The notes beneath the pieces are model-generated. The model did not search any database. It had not been told where the DNA came from and was given only the letters and a program-made list of their open reading frames with translations. 64,000 nucleotides of DNA from Bacteroidales bacterium (lineage in GTDB: Bacteria > Bacteroidota > Bacteroidia > Bacteroidales > UBA10428), in assembly GCA_035299085.1 (NCBI GenBank), contig DATGXG010000045.1, positions 124,001 to 188,000 of the forward strand, read 5' to 3'. The translations under genes were made by a program, and so were the position numbers. Position 1 is the stretch's first letter. The number at the start of each line of letters is the position of its first letter. Shown piece by piece: positions 1 through 8,241 of the stretch.

Positions 1-249
1 CAGGGCATGGATAAGGTGATCGGGAATTTGCTTATAATTAACATTGGTACGGTTTTCAGTAAAAATTTTACCTATTATTCTTCCGTCATCCGATAGCACG
101 ACAGAAGCGGTGGCATTGTTATAGTTCAGAATTTTTTCTTTTGACTCAAGTATGCTTAGGGCCCTGACCAGGACGACAAAAAAAATCAATGCCGGTACAA
201 GGCATATTAATCCCGCGATTTTTAGTACTTTTTTTTGCTTGTTGTTCAT
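1..249 (-). CDS. Class A penicillin-binding protein (PBP1A-like), N-terminal fragment
   Basis: The first 83 residues are visible; the rest lies beyond the left edge. A short basic start is followed by one membrane segment (about residues 10-31), then the stretch YNNATASVVLSDDGRIIG and KQIPDHLIHAL, which is how bifunctional transglycosylase/transpeptidase PBPs begin just before their glycosyltransferase domain. The family polymerises and cross-links peptidoglycan on the outer face of the inner membrane. The catalytic motifs are outside the window, so the call rests on the N-terminal pattern. It is divergent from the metal-binding lipoprotein gene, with 151 bp between the starts that holds a small inverted repeat (318-334) and no clear promoter. 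Confidence 0.7.
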   Translation of the reverse strand, partial: MNNKQKKVLKIAGLICLVPALIFFVVLVRALSILESKEKILNYNNATASVVLSDDGRIIGKIFTENRTNVNYKQIPDHLIHAL

Positions 250-400
250 ATTGAGTCAGTAAAATTACAACCTGTATCCCACAACTTAACAGAACAAATC
301 ATATTTTAGTATGTTTTAACAACAAGATGTTGTTCCACGCGTCTTTCTGAAATGCAGGACGTACAATTTTTTATATAACACTAACAAAAAAACTAATTAA

Positions 401-664
401 ATGAAAACAATAAGAGTAATGATTCTTACCGGTGCATTATTAGTTACCGCTGCTGCCTGCAGCAGTAATACCAATCGTTCCGAAAGCAACACCACGGGAA
501 CTGAATCATCTGATAATAATAAAATGTCAGAAAATGTAAAATATACATGTCCGATGCACCCGGAAGTAGTCAGTGATAAGCCAGGCGACTGTCCCAAGTG
601 TGGAATGAAACTGGTGGCAGTCGATTCAACTCATGCACCTGCAGCTGATTCTATGGCGATGTAA
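401..664 (+). CDS. Small lipoprotein with heavy-metal-binding domain
   Basis: An 87-residue protein with a signal peptide ending in a lipobox (LVTAAAC, Cys20), so probably a lipid-anchored envelope protein. After a Ser/Thr/Asn-rich linker, residues 48-72 carry [20 protein letters not shown], the heavy-metal-binding domain found at the N-terminus of copper ATPases and efflux components. Cys50, His53, Cys64 and Cys67 are the likely ligands. The tail is His/Met-containing. It probably binds or buffers Cu or a similar metal in the periplasm; the metal is inferred from the family. No efflux gene lies next to it here. A strong hairpin follows directly. Confidence 0.8.
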   Translation: MKTIRVMILTGALLVTAAACSSNTNRSESNTTGTESSDNNKMSENVKYTCPMHPEVVSDKPGDCPKCGMKLVAVDSTHAPAADSMAM

Positions 665-686
665 AAAATGTGTAACCGGTATTTAT

Positions 687-716
687 AAAACCTGCCCATT
701 CAGGCAGGTTTTATGT
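687..716 (+). terminator. Intrinsic terminator after the metal-binding lipoprotein
   Basis: A stem of AAAACCTGCC with its complement GGCAGGTTTT around a short CATTCA loop, ending in a T-containing run. It sits 23 bp after the stop codon. It also overlaps the more upstream possible start (713) of the next gene, which favours the ATG at 728 for that gene. Confidence 0.7.
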
Positions 717-727
717 TATATAGAAGT

Positions 728-1480
728 ATGGATAACGACAAATTACATATTGGCACATCAGGATGGAGCTATAAACACTGGCATCATATTTTTTATCCCG
801 ATGATCTGACATCTGCAAAATATCTCGAATATTACATCACACAATTTGATTGCGTTGAACTGAATTCAAGTTTTTATCATCTGCCTTTGAATACTACTGT
901 AGAAGGATGGATGAGGAGAACTCCCCCGGATTTTATTTTCTGTCCTAAATTAAGCCGGTATATTACCCACCAGCTGAGGCTGAATAATGCCCAAGAAGCA
1001 CTTGAACGGTTTTTCGGAATTTTTGATATTATGAAATCCAGACTGGGTCCTGTGCTTATACAATTGCCTCCAGGATTGCGCTTTGAAGGTAATAAAGTAC
1101 GAAGTTTTTTCAACATACTTAACCAGTATTACGGTGAATACCGGTTCGCACTCGAAATCCGGCATAAATCGTGGATTACTGATGAAGCTTTCAAAATACT
1201 TGAAGAAAACAGGATAGCCTTTACAATTGCAGATTCGGGTGAGCGATACCCATATTATGAAACAACAACTACCGATTTTGTTTATTTGCGTTTTCATGGC
1301 AACGGCCAGTTGTATGCTTCTGATTACAACCCGAATGAATTGACCGAATATGCCCGGAAAATTGGGAAATGGTTAGAGGAAGGAAAACAGGTGTGGGTTT
1401 TTTTCAATAACGACATCCATGGTTATGCGGTTCAAAATGCAAGATCGTTGAATGAAAGAATGAAAGTAATGAAAGAATGA
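728..1480 (+). CDS. DUF72 (YecE-like) family protein
   Basis: A cytoplasmic protein of 250 residues with the diagnostic IGTSGWSYKHW start (residues 8-18), ELNSSFYHLP, FCPKLSRYITH, ALEIRHKSW and YLRFHG blocks of the DUF72/YecE family, a TIM-barrel fold of unproven biochemical role. The length is normal for the family. The ATG at 728 is chosen over 713 because 713 lies inside the preceding terminator hairpin and the conserved block begins right after 728. The gene ends inside a GAAT tetranucleotide tract that also contains the start of the next gene, so the two may be translationally coupled. Confidence 0.85.
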   Translation: MDNDKLHIGTSGWSYKHWHHIFYPDDLTSAKYLEYYITQFDCVELNSSFYHLPLNTTVEGWMRRTPPDFIFCPKLSRYITHQLRLNNAQEALERFFGIFDIMKSRLGPVLIQLPPGLRFEGNKVRSFFNILNQYYGEYRFALEIRHKSWITDEAFKILEENRIAFTIADSGERYPYYETTTTDFVYLRFHGNGQLYASDYNPNELTEYARKIGKWLEEGKQVWVFFNNDIHGYAVQNARSLNERMKVMKE

Positions 1481-1518
1481 ATGAATGAATGAATGAATGA
1501 ATGAAAATGAATGAATGA
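1475..1518 (+). repeat. GAAT tetranucleotide microsatellite across a gene junction
   Basis: About 7.5 uninterrupted GAAT units (1475-1504), then a 2-base break and about three more units. The tract holds the TGA of the DUF72 gene at its start and the ATG (1515) of the DUF3078 gene at its end. The unit offers an ATG and a TGA in every frame, so copy-number change would alter the distance between stop and restart without shifting the downstream reading frame. Confidence 0.9.
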
Positions 1519-2435
1519 AATCAGTTCTGGTCATCTCTTCATTATTTGTTTTACAATGCGTGCAGGCTCAGTTGACAGATGTAATGAGCACTCTCAAAGC
1601 CTTTACTCCTGATACTGCCAGCGGATGGAAAAAAAACGTCACACTTTCACTGAATATTTCCCAGGCTTCGCTGACAAACTGGGCTGCTGGTGGAAGAAAT
1701 TCCTTATCTGTAAACGGTTTATTTACAATGGACCTTAATTACAGGGCAGTTAATATAAACTGGGATAATTCATTTGAAACGGGCTACGGCATAATGAACC
1801 AGAGCGACGGAGGAGGTTTTATAAAAACGGATGACCGGATCAATGCAGCTACAAAATTCGGTTATAAAGTATTTGACAAATGGTATTTTTCAGGATTGCT
1901 TTCCTTAAAAACCCAAATAAACACAGGGTACTATTATCCGAATGACAGCGTTGTCATTTCACGATTCATGTCGCCGGGATATTTTGTAGGAGCAATAGGA
2001 TTCGATTTTAAACCAACCGATTATTTTTCAGCATTCTTTTCCCCGGTAACATGCAAAACTACATTTGTTCTGGACAAAGCACTGGCTGATTCTGGTTCTT
2101 ACGGCGTAACCCGTGGTCAAAGGTCACGGAGCGAGGTAGGCGGCTTTATAAGAATGCTATACAGGAAAGACCTTGTTGAAAATGTATCTGTAGATATGAG
2201 GACTGATTTTTTTTCAAACTACCTGAAGAAACCAGAAAATATTGATATTGATTGGGAACTGAGATTGTCATTGAAAATAAATAAGATTATGAGCGCGTCA
2301 ATATCAATGAATATGCTTTACGATGATGATGTAAAGCTCGAAATTGACAGTGATCGTGATGGGATCGTTGATCACAGGGGCCCGAGGGTTCAGTTCAAGG
2401 AACTGTTCGGGGTTGGTTTTGTATTGAAGTTTTAA
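1515..2435 (+). CDS. DUF3078 domain-containing secreted or outer-membrane protein
   Basis: A 306-residue protein with a signal peptide (cleavage near QAQ, residue 19) and a body dominated by alternating hydrophobic/aromatic beta-strands. The sequence SGWKKNVTLSLNISQASLTNWAAGG is the hallmark opening of DUF3078, a Bacteroidota family that probably forms an outer-membrane beta-barrel; NSLSVNG and YRKDLVENVSVDMRTDFFSNYL are further family blocks. The function is unknown. The ATG at 1515 lies at the end of the GAAT tract; an in-frame TGA at 1512 excludes a longer N-terminus. No Shine-Dalgarno-like sequence is obvious, so coupling to the upstream gene is possible. Confidence 0.8.
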   Translation: MKSVLVISSLFVLQCVQAQLTDVMSTLKAFTPDTASGWKKNVTLSLNISQASLTNWAAGGRNSLSVNGLFTMDLNYRAVNINWDNSFETGYGIMNQSDGGGFIKTDDRINAATKFGYKVFDKWYFSGLLSLKTQINTGYYYPNDSVVISRFMSPGYFVGAIGFDFKPTDYFSAFFSPVTCKTTFVLDKALADSGSYGVTRGQRSRSEVGGFIRMLYRKDLVENVSVDMRTDFFSNYLKKPENIDIDWELRLSLKINKIMSASISMNMLYDDDVKLEIDSDRDGIVDHRGPRVQFKELFGVGFVLKF

Positions 2436-2442
2436 ACAAAAG

Positions 2443-2479
2443 GTGTGGAAATTCCACACAACCTACTGTAGAATCTACA
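2443..2479. promoter_or_regulatory. Two adjacent single-base-centred dyads (candidate operators)
   Basis: GTGTGGAA-A-TTCCACAC (2443-2459) is a perfect 8-bp dyad around one A. TGTAGA-A-TCTACA (2467-2479) is a perfect 6-bp dyad around one A. Their centres are 22 bp apart, about two helical turns. They lie just after the DUF3078 stop and about 160 bp before the next start. They could be operators or weak 3' hairpins; no T-run follows. Confidence 0.4.
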
Positions 2480-2638
2480 CAAGAATTCCCATTAAACGTA
2501 ATACTTCTTCTGATTTTAAAAATATATCATATTGAATACTTGATAGTTATCTGAATTGCCAAAATAATGAGATTTTATGGCATGAATATTTCAATTACCC
2601 CCATGACAATCAAAGTTCAAATTAAACACATATATGTT

Positions 2639-3349
2639 ATGAAAAAAATAATGATGTTAGCAGTTGCAGCGGCTCTTCTTGGAATAAGTGCCCCTAATTT
2701 TGGCCAGGGTGCTGGTTCCGGTTCAGGTTCTTCAGGTGCCGGTACAGGTACCACGAGCCCTTCATCATCTTCATCATCAACCCAGGATGACGATAATGCA
2801 GGTACAGGCTCTTCAGGATCATACGGAACAGGTTCACAGTCAGGCTCAGGAACGGGTACTTCAACGGGTACTTCAGGTTCTTATGGAACCGGCTCACAGT
2901 CGGGTACAGGAACTGGCAGCAGTACAGGAACCGGAACTTCAGGTTCATACGGAACCGGTTCACAGGGTACTGGTACAAGTGGTAGCAGCACAGGAACCAG
3001 TGGTTCAGGAACCTACCAAAACAGGCAGGGTACAGGAACCAGCGGTAGCGGTACTGGCACAAGCGGTTCAGGTACAGGAACCAGCAGTGGTTCAAGCACA
3101 TCAGGATCGTCAGGAAGTATGGGTACTGGCAGCAGTTCAAGTTCAATGAGCCAATACAATGAAGAAGTAAAATCTTCAGAACTTCCTTCCGCAGTAACCA
3201 GGGCAATCAATGAAAAATATCCTGGTTATAAAACCGATAAAGCCTTTAAAGCAAGTGACGGAACCTATAAAGTTACTGTAAGCAAAGGTGACGAAAAACA
3301 GACCCTTTTCTTTGACGAAAGAGGCGAATCTGTAAAAATGCAGAAATAA
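2639..3349 (+). CDS. Secreted Gly/Ser/Thr-rich repeat protein with C-terminal PepSY-like domain
   Basis: Starting at the ATG at 2639 (a 72-bp longer ORF has no signal peptide), the protein has 236 residues. Residues 1-23 are a signal peptide ending in NFGQ. About 145 residues follow of low-complexity Gly-Ser-Thr sequence with recurring GSYGTGSQSG and GTGTSG units and three Tyr-containing copies. The last ~65 residues, from YNEEVKSSELPSAV to the end, form a compact domain with LPSAVTRAINEKYPGYK and YKVTVSKGD, which resembles the PepSY-like periplasmic fold. It may be an extracellular matrix or periplasmic protein with a disordered spacer. The function is unknown. A strong terminator follows. 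Confidence 0.7.
   Translation: MKKIMMLAVAAALLGISAPNFGQGAGSGSGSSGAGTGTTSPSSSSSSTQDDDNAGTGSSGSYGTGSQSGSGTGTSTGTSGSYGTGSQSGTGTGSSTGTGTSGSYGTGSQGTGTSGSSTGTSGSGTYQNRQGTGTSGSGTGTSGSGTGTSSGSSTSGSSGSMGTGSSSSSMSQYNEEVKSSELPSAVTRAINEKYPGYKTDKAFKASDGTYKVTVSKGDEKQTLFFDERGESVKMQK
2700..3150 (+). repeat. Degenerate GGTACAGGAAC-type coding repeats
   Basis: The low-complexity part of the gene above is built from imperfect 6- to 36-bp units such as GGTTCAGGTACAGGAACC and TCATACGGAACCGGTTCAC. They encode the Gly/Ser/Thr tract. Such DNA can expand or contract by slippage and also creates long spurious ORFs on both strands, which are not genes. Confidence 0.75.
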
Positions 3350-3410
3350 GCTGATCTAAATTCGCAACCAAGCCTTACTTAAGTCAGTTATTGGTAAGGA
3401 AATTGACTCA

Positions 3411-3451
3411 CCTCTGTCGCAGGAGACATCCTGGGACAGAGGTTTTTTTTT
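3411..3451 (+). terminator. Intrinsic terminator after the Gly/Ser/Thr-rich protein
   Basis: CCTCTGTC pairs with GACAGAGG, with an inner AGGA/TCCT pairing, and the stem is followed by nine T residues. It lies about 60 bp after the stop codon. Confidence 0.85.
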
Positions 3452-3547
3452 ACAAAAAAAGATAAAATGTTTTAAGCCTCTTGAACTAAATCACTACCGG
3501 TGAGGTTTACCATTTGCATTGCAGTAGAATTTTAATATAAGTTATTA

Positions 3548-4885
3548 ATGGCCACGATTTTGATTATTGATGATGATGTCACCTTCTGCCTGATGCTTAA
3601 AACACTGCTCGAAAAAAATAATTATGATGTAACCAGCGTGTTTTCCCCGATAGAAGCAAGGAGAATTATTAAGGAAAGGCATTTTGATGTGGTTTTGTCC
3701 GATATGCGTATGCCTGAGATGAGCGGTCTTGAACTGATCCTTCCTATAAAAAAGGCATGGCCACAAACCCAGATCATATTGATGACAAGTTACGCCGATA
3801 TTACCACAGCCATTAAATCAATCAAGCAGGGAGCTTTCGATTATATATCAAAACCGCTGAACCCTGATGAATTGCTCAGCCTGATTAAAGAAGCCTTAAA
3901 GTCTGACGGGCAGAACTCTAATCCGCAGAAATCAAAAGAGCCGGATGATGACTACATCGAAGGAGTTAGTAAAACGGCGCATGAGATGAATGAAATAATC
4001 GACCTGGTGGCTCCTACTCCCATGTCGGTGCTTATAATAGGCGAAAGCGGTACCGGGAAAGAATATATTGCCCGCCTTATCCACAGGAAAAGTCCCCGGA
4101 AAAATTTCCCGTTCGTCGCCGTCGATTGCGGTGCCATACCCAAAGAACTCGCCACAAGCGAATTCTTCGGACATGTTAAAGGTTCATTCACAGGTGCAAT
4201 TGCAGACAAAACTGGCTATTTTGAAATAGCAAACGGGGGAACTCTCTTTCTCGATGAAATCGGGAACCTTCCTTATGATACACAGGTTCAGTTGTTAAGA
4301 GCTCTGCAGGAGCCTGTTATACGGCCGGTGGGAAGCACACGGTCAGTAAAAGTAAATATCAGGATAATTACGGCTACAAATGAAGACCTTACGGAAGCTA
4401 TGGAAAGAGGAACTTTCAGGAAAGACCTTTATCACAGGCTGAATGAATTCAGGATTGAAGCGCCCCGTCTCGCCCATCGCCGTGCCGACATTATGCACTT
4501 TGCAGGCTATTTTCTGAAACAGGCGAATAACTATCTCGGAAAATCGGTGGAAGGATTTGATGACGAAACTGAGAATGTTTTTGAACATTATGAATGGCCG
4601 GGAAACCTGAGAGAATTGCGGAATGTGGTTAAGCGCGCCACATTGCTTGCTAAAGGCAACCAGATTACATTAAATGAAATACCGGCTGAAATTTATCAGA
4701 AACAATCGTTTAACAATCACCACGTGGCTTATAATAACCCTGTAAATGAACCTGAACGAATTATAAAAGCCCTTGAGGCTTCCGAATTCAATAAAAGCAG
4801 GGCTGCAAAACTGCTGAATATCGACAGGAAAACTCTTTACAATAAGCTTAAGCTTTACAATATAAATGCACCTGAAAAAAACTGA
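3548..4885 (+). CDS. Sigma-54-dependent response regulator (NtrC family)
   Basis: A 445-residue regulator. Residues 1-120 are a receiver with acidic pair D8-D10, phospho-acceptor D52 (VVLSDMRMPE) and K102. Residues 140-380 are a sigma-54-interacting AAA+ domain: Walker A GESGTGKE (165-172), GSFTGA loop (212-217, the variant of GAFTGA that contacts sigma-54) and Walker B LFLDEI. Residues 400-440 are a Fis-type helix-turn-helix (NKSRAAKLLNIDRKTLYNKL). It would activate sigma-54 promoters when phosphorylated. The convergent hybrid kinase ends one base away and is the obvious partner candidate. Target genes are not evident. Confidence 0.93.
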   Translation: MATILIIDDDVTFCLMLKTLLEKNNYDVTSVFSPIEARRIIKERHFDVVLSDMRMPEMSGLELILPIKKAWPQTQIILMTSYADITTAIKSIKQGAFDYISKPLNPDELLSLIKEALKSDGQNSNPQKSKEPDDDYIEGVSKTAHEMNEIIDLVAPTPMSVLIIGESGTGKEYIARLIHRKSPRKNFPFVAVDCGAIPKELATSEFFGHVKGSFTGAIADKTGYFEIANGGTLFLDEIGNLPYDTQVQLLRALQEPVIRPVGSTRSVKVNIRIITATNEDLTEAMERGTFRKDLYHRLNEFRIEAPRLAHRRADIMHFAGYFLKQANNYLGKSVEGFDDETENVFEHYEWPGNLRELRNVVKRATLLAKGNQITLNEIPAEIYQKQSFNNHHVAYNNPVNEPERIIKALEASEFNKSRAAKLLNIDRKTLYNKLKLYNINAPEKN

Positions 4886-4886
4886 A

Positions 4887-7403
4887 TCAGCGAATCAGAA
4901 TACCCTGCTCTTCACAGAATAAATCAATGAATGACTCAATCCGGGCGGCAGTTTCTTTTGCAAGGTCAGCCCATTGGTTATCGTTTAAATTATAATCGGG
5001 ACTTCGTTCGATGACCAAAAGATTATTCACAATATCCCATGCCTCAAGCTGGCGGAACATGGCGAGCATTTTATGGGCAAGTTCACCGAGAGATTTCCTG
5101 TCATGCTGGCCGGTCAGGTGATTGAACAGGTTGAGATGTTCAAAACTGGTTTCAACAAAAGATACCAGTATCTTATGAATGCTTTCTTCATCATTCAGGG
5201 CGAACTGCTTTATCTGGTCGAGATTGTATGGGGTTGAAACAGGTATGGAACCATTTTTTTCAATGCTTCTTTCTATTATATCTTTTCTTACTTTATCCTT
5301 TCCAAGGGCCCTATCAATTGCCTTAAGCAATGCATGGGCAGGGAAAGGCTTTTTAAGACACGCAGACAGGTCTACATTGCTGAAATCAGGAGAATCCTGC
5401 CCTGTAACGGCAATTACAGGTATCTTCTTTCCATTTTTGCGCTGAAGATAAGCCAGCAAATCCAGTCCATTCATATTGGGCATTTGAATATCCGTAATGA
5501 TCAATTCCGGAACCGAATGCTCCATTATACGAATGGCCTGAAGGGCAGAATTACACCGGATAACCTGCATTCCCGCTTTTTCAATTGTCTCTGATGTCAT
5601 TTCAAGAAAGACTTCATCATCATCAATAACCATGATTTTGCCAGTACTTACAAGTGATTGCAAAGGCACGGCCTCATACTTATTCATTTCTTCAACCGGC
5701 AACTGCGACCGGTCAAGTGCAAGAATAACTGTAAAACGACTTCCGGAACCCGGCGTACTTTCAAGGGAAATTGAACCTTTAAGAAGCTTAACAATCCGTT
5801 GGGCAATGCTTAAACCAAGCCCGACACCTTCATTCTTTAATCCTTCTTTAGATTCAAGTCGGGTAAATTCATTGAAAATAATTTTGCTGTCATTTTCAGA
5901 AATTCCTACTCCTGTATCGGATATTTCAAACCTGAGAGTATCGGATGAATTCTCATGCTTTTCAATTAACACATTCACCTGAACGCTCCCCTTTGACGTA
6001 TATTTTATTGCATTTGATATCAGGTTTCCAAGTACCTGCTTTATCCGTAAAGGATCGTTAATGTATACAGCCGGACCTTCAATATGGTCAAAAACTGAAA
6101 ATTCGAGATTTTTTGTAACAGCCAGCGGGTAAAAGGTATCATATAATTCATTTGTGAGAGAATGAATGCTGAAAGGCACCGGTTCAATTTTCATCTGCCC
6201 GGTTTCGAGCCTCGTAAAATCAGCAAGATCACTGATCATTTTCAGAATATGATCAGCGGCCTTATTGATACTCTCCAGGTAATGCCTCTTTTTATCTTTA
6301 TCTTCCGATTCATGTAATAAACGCGCATAACCTGTGACAGAAGCAACCGGTGATTTCAAATCATGTGTAATGCTGAGCATGAATTGCTCCTTTGTTTTGA
6401 GGAGCGAATCTGAAAACGCTTTTGCCTGTTCAAGTTCAAAGCGGTAATGCTGACTTTTTGTAATATCTTTAAGAATAAGTGTAATGAAGAATACAATGAC
6501 AACCAATGCAAGGGCACCCAGAGCAATCAGGTACCAGGTTGTAAGCCTTATCCTGTCCTGCAATGATTGAAGTTCGGTAAGAGAGTTGACGAAAATATCT
6601 TTTTCAAAAATGGTCAGCATTTCACGTAACTGAAGCATAATAGTGCGGTCGTTGGCCAGAACGGCGCTTTCCTTTTTATTGAGTAGTTCTTCACTGTTCC
6701 TGCTTTCATTTCTAAGATCAGCCAGAATGGATGACAAGAACTGTATCACAGAATCAGCGGCATTGAATTCATTTGTGACCGTATCAATCTGAATTATCGG
6801 GGGTGACTTACTGAAAGTAGTCGAAGAATCTGTTGTATCAGGCTGGTTAAATGCATCCAAAAGCCTTTCAAGAAACTTCATCTTTTTAAGTGTGCTTTCC
6901 TTCTTATTCGTAATTGCACCGCGTTTGCTAAGCATCGAGGAGATTGAGTCACGGTTATAATTGAACCGGCTGAGCGCTTTTTCATACATGTCGGCGGAAG
7001 TATTCCTCTTGATCAGGATGAGTTCACGGAAGTTTCTTCTTTTCATTTCGAGCAGGCTCAGTATGCTGTCGGTATGAAACTTCTCGGCCGGGTTATCAGC
7101 CAACACAGATAACGAATCAAACTGCAAATGAATCGCATCCATGAGCTTCTCGTAATTCTCATAATGTACTGTATTGCCGGTTTGCGAATAGGTTCTTTCA
7201 AGCGATTCAGCCTGGTAAAGGTTTGTAAGTACCGAATTGAAATACAAGATCTTATTATTCAGTTTACTTATCCTCGTTTTATTTTCTGAATACAGAAGAA
7301 TTTCGGAATAAATAAGCCACACAGTAAATGCGGCAATTCCAGTCAGAAATAAGTAACCAAGCAGGATTTTTGTTTTAACCGTTTCCCGGGGAGGCTTTCG
7401 CAT
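4887..7403 (-). CDS. Hybrid sensor histidine kinase with receiver and Hpt domains
   Basis: An 838-residue membrane kinase. There are two membrane segments (about 12-32 and 289-311) enclosing a ~255-residue, mostly helical periplasmic sensor rich in charged residues. A HisKA domain follows with His347 (SITHDLKSP), then a HATPase domain (N464, DTGVG 496-500, GVGLGLSI near 527), a receiver with Asp638 (LIITDIQMPNMNG) and a C-terminal Hpt domain with His777 (ELAHKMLAMFRQL). This is a complete internal phosphorelay, as in BarA/ArcB-type kinases. The Hpt histidine could pass phosphate to the convergently encoded sigma-54 regulator. The stimulus is unknown. Confidence 0.93.
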   Translation of the reverse strand: MRKPPRETVKTKILLGYLFLTGIAAFTVWLIYSEILLYSENKTRISKLNNKILYFNSVLTNLYQAESLERTYSQTGNTVHYENYEKLMDAIHLQFDSLSVLADNPAEKFHTDSILSLLEMKRRNFRELILIKRNTSADMYEKALSRFNYNRDSISSMLSKRGAITNKKESTLKKMKFLERLLDAFNQPDTTDSSTTFSKSPPIIQIDTVTNEFNAADSVIQFLSSILADLRNESRNSEELLNKKESAVLANDRTIMLQLREMLTIFEKDIFVNSLTELQSLQDRIRLTTWYLIALGALALVVIVFFITLILKDITKSQHYRFELEQAKAFSDSLLKTKEQFMLSITHDLKSPVASVTGYARLLHESEDKDKKRHYLESINKAADHILKMISDLADFTRLETGQMKIEPVPFSIHSLTNELYDTFYPLAVTKNLEFSVFDHIEGPAVYINDPLRIKQVLGNLISNAIKYTSKGSVQVNVLIEKHENSSDTLRFEISDTGVGISENDSKIIFNEFTRLESKEGLKNEGVGLGLSIAQRIVKLLKGSISLESTPGSGSRFTVILALDRSQLPVEEMNKYEAVPLQSLVSTGKIMVIDDDEVFLEMTSETIEKAGMQVIRCNSALQAIRIMEHSVPELIITDIQMPNMNGLDLLAYLQRKNGKKIPVIAVTGQDSPDFSNVDLSACLKKPFPAHALLKAIDRALGKDKVRKDIIERSIEKNGSIPVSTPYNLDQIKQFALNDEESIHKILVSFVETSFEHLNLFNHLTGQHDRKSLGELAHKMLAMFRQLEAWDIVNNLLVIERSPDYNLNDNQWADLAKETAARIESFIDLFCEEQGILIR

Positions 7404-7496
7404 TAACCAACAGTAGTTTTACCATTTCAGATAATAACACGTCCCTCACTTAAAAGTTCTGCAATAATTTCACCAAATTTGTATAAAACAGTTATT

Positions 7497-8156
7497 ATGA
7501 AAAGATCTGCAGTTGTTTTTGGTGCAACAGGTATGGTAGGAACAGCGCTTGTAAGAGAACTGGCGCTCAACAATGAGTACGAACGGGTGATGGCTGTTGT
7601 ACGCAAGGATACCGATCTTCACTTTTCAAAAGTAGAAACCTTAATTCTCAGGGATTTTAACAATCTTCCTGATCATAAGAGAAAACTGGGAGCCGATGAC
7701 TATTTCTGTTGCATTGGAACAACAATAAAAACAGCCGGATCACAGGATGCCTTTAAAATGGTTGACCTTGGAATTCCTTTACGGATTGCAGAAATCGCTC
7801 AGGATATGTCAATTCCCAATCTCATTGTGATTTCTTCAGTCGGTTCTGATCCGGGATCAAAGAATTTTTACCTGAGAACCAAAGGTGAAATGGAATATGC
7901 TGTCAGGAATAAATACAAGGGAAATTTGAAATTTATCCGGCCTTCCCTTTTAATGGGAAAAAGAAATGAAACCCGTTTCGGCGAGAAAGTTGCCATATCC
8001 ATGATGAAAGCTATGGGTTGGATATTTGTCGGCCCTCTGAAAAAATACAGGGGGGTCGATGCCGGTTTGGTGGCCAAAGCCATGATAAAGGCCACGAAAC
8101 TTCCGAAAGAAAAGTTTTATGTAGAATCCAACGAATTGTTTTCCAGTGATATTTGA
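7497..8156 (+). CDS. NAD(P)-binding Rossmann-fold protein (TIP30/NmrA-like short-chain reductase)
   Basis: A 219-residue cytoplasmic protein. GATGMVG (residues 9-15) is the dinucleotide-binding glycine motif of atypical short-chain dehydrogenases. CCIGTTIKTAGS, VISSVGSDP and the YLRTKGEME segment with a YxxxK-like Tyr/Lys pair match the HTATIP2/TIP30-like group, common in bacteria as putative oxidoreductases. The substrate is unknown. The ATG at 7497 is preferred to 7479 because the glycine motif should lie near residue 10. The gene is divergent from the hybrid kinase, with about 90 bp between the starts. Confidence 0.75.
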   Translation: MKRSAVVFGATGMVGTALVRELALNNEYERVMAVVRKDTDLHFSKVETLILRDFNNLPDHKRKLGADDYFCCIGTTIKTAGSQDAFKMVDLGIPLRIAEIAQDMSIPNLIVISSVGSDPGSKNFYLRTKGEMEYAVRNKYKGNLKFIRPSLLMGKRNETRFGEKVAISMMKAMGWIFVGPLKKYRGVDAGLVAKAMIKATKLPKEKFYVESNELFSSDI

Positions 8157-8241
8157 ATACTTATTGGAAATTAAGGTGTTTTGTTTGTTATTTCTCTGAA
8201 CGGGTCCAACCCCGGTAAAACAAATCCAAACAGAAGAGTTC

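Noticed and set aside
2688..3210. Long overlapping reading frames on both strands across the Gly/Ser/Thr-rich gene
   Set aside because: They arise from the repetitive DNA of the real gene. Their products are low-complexity Val/Gln- or Leu/Tyr-rich and have no start context or signal peptide.
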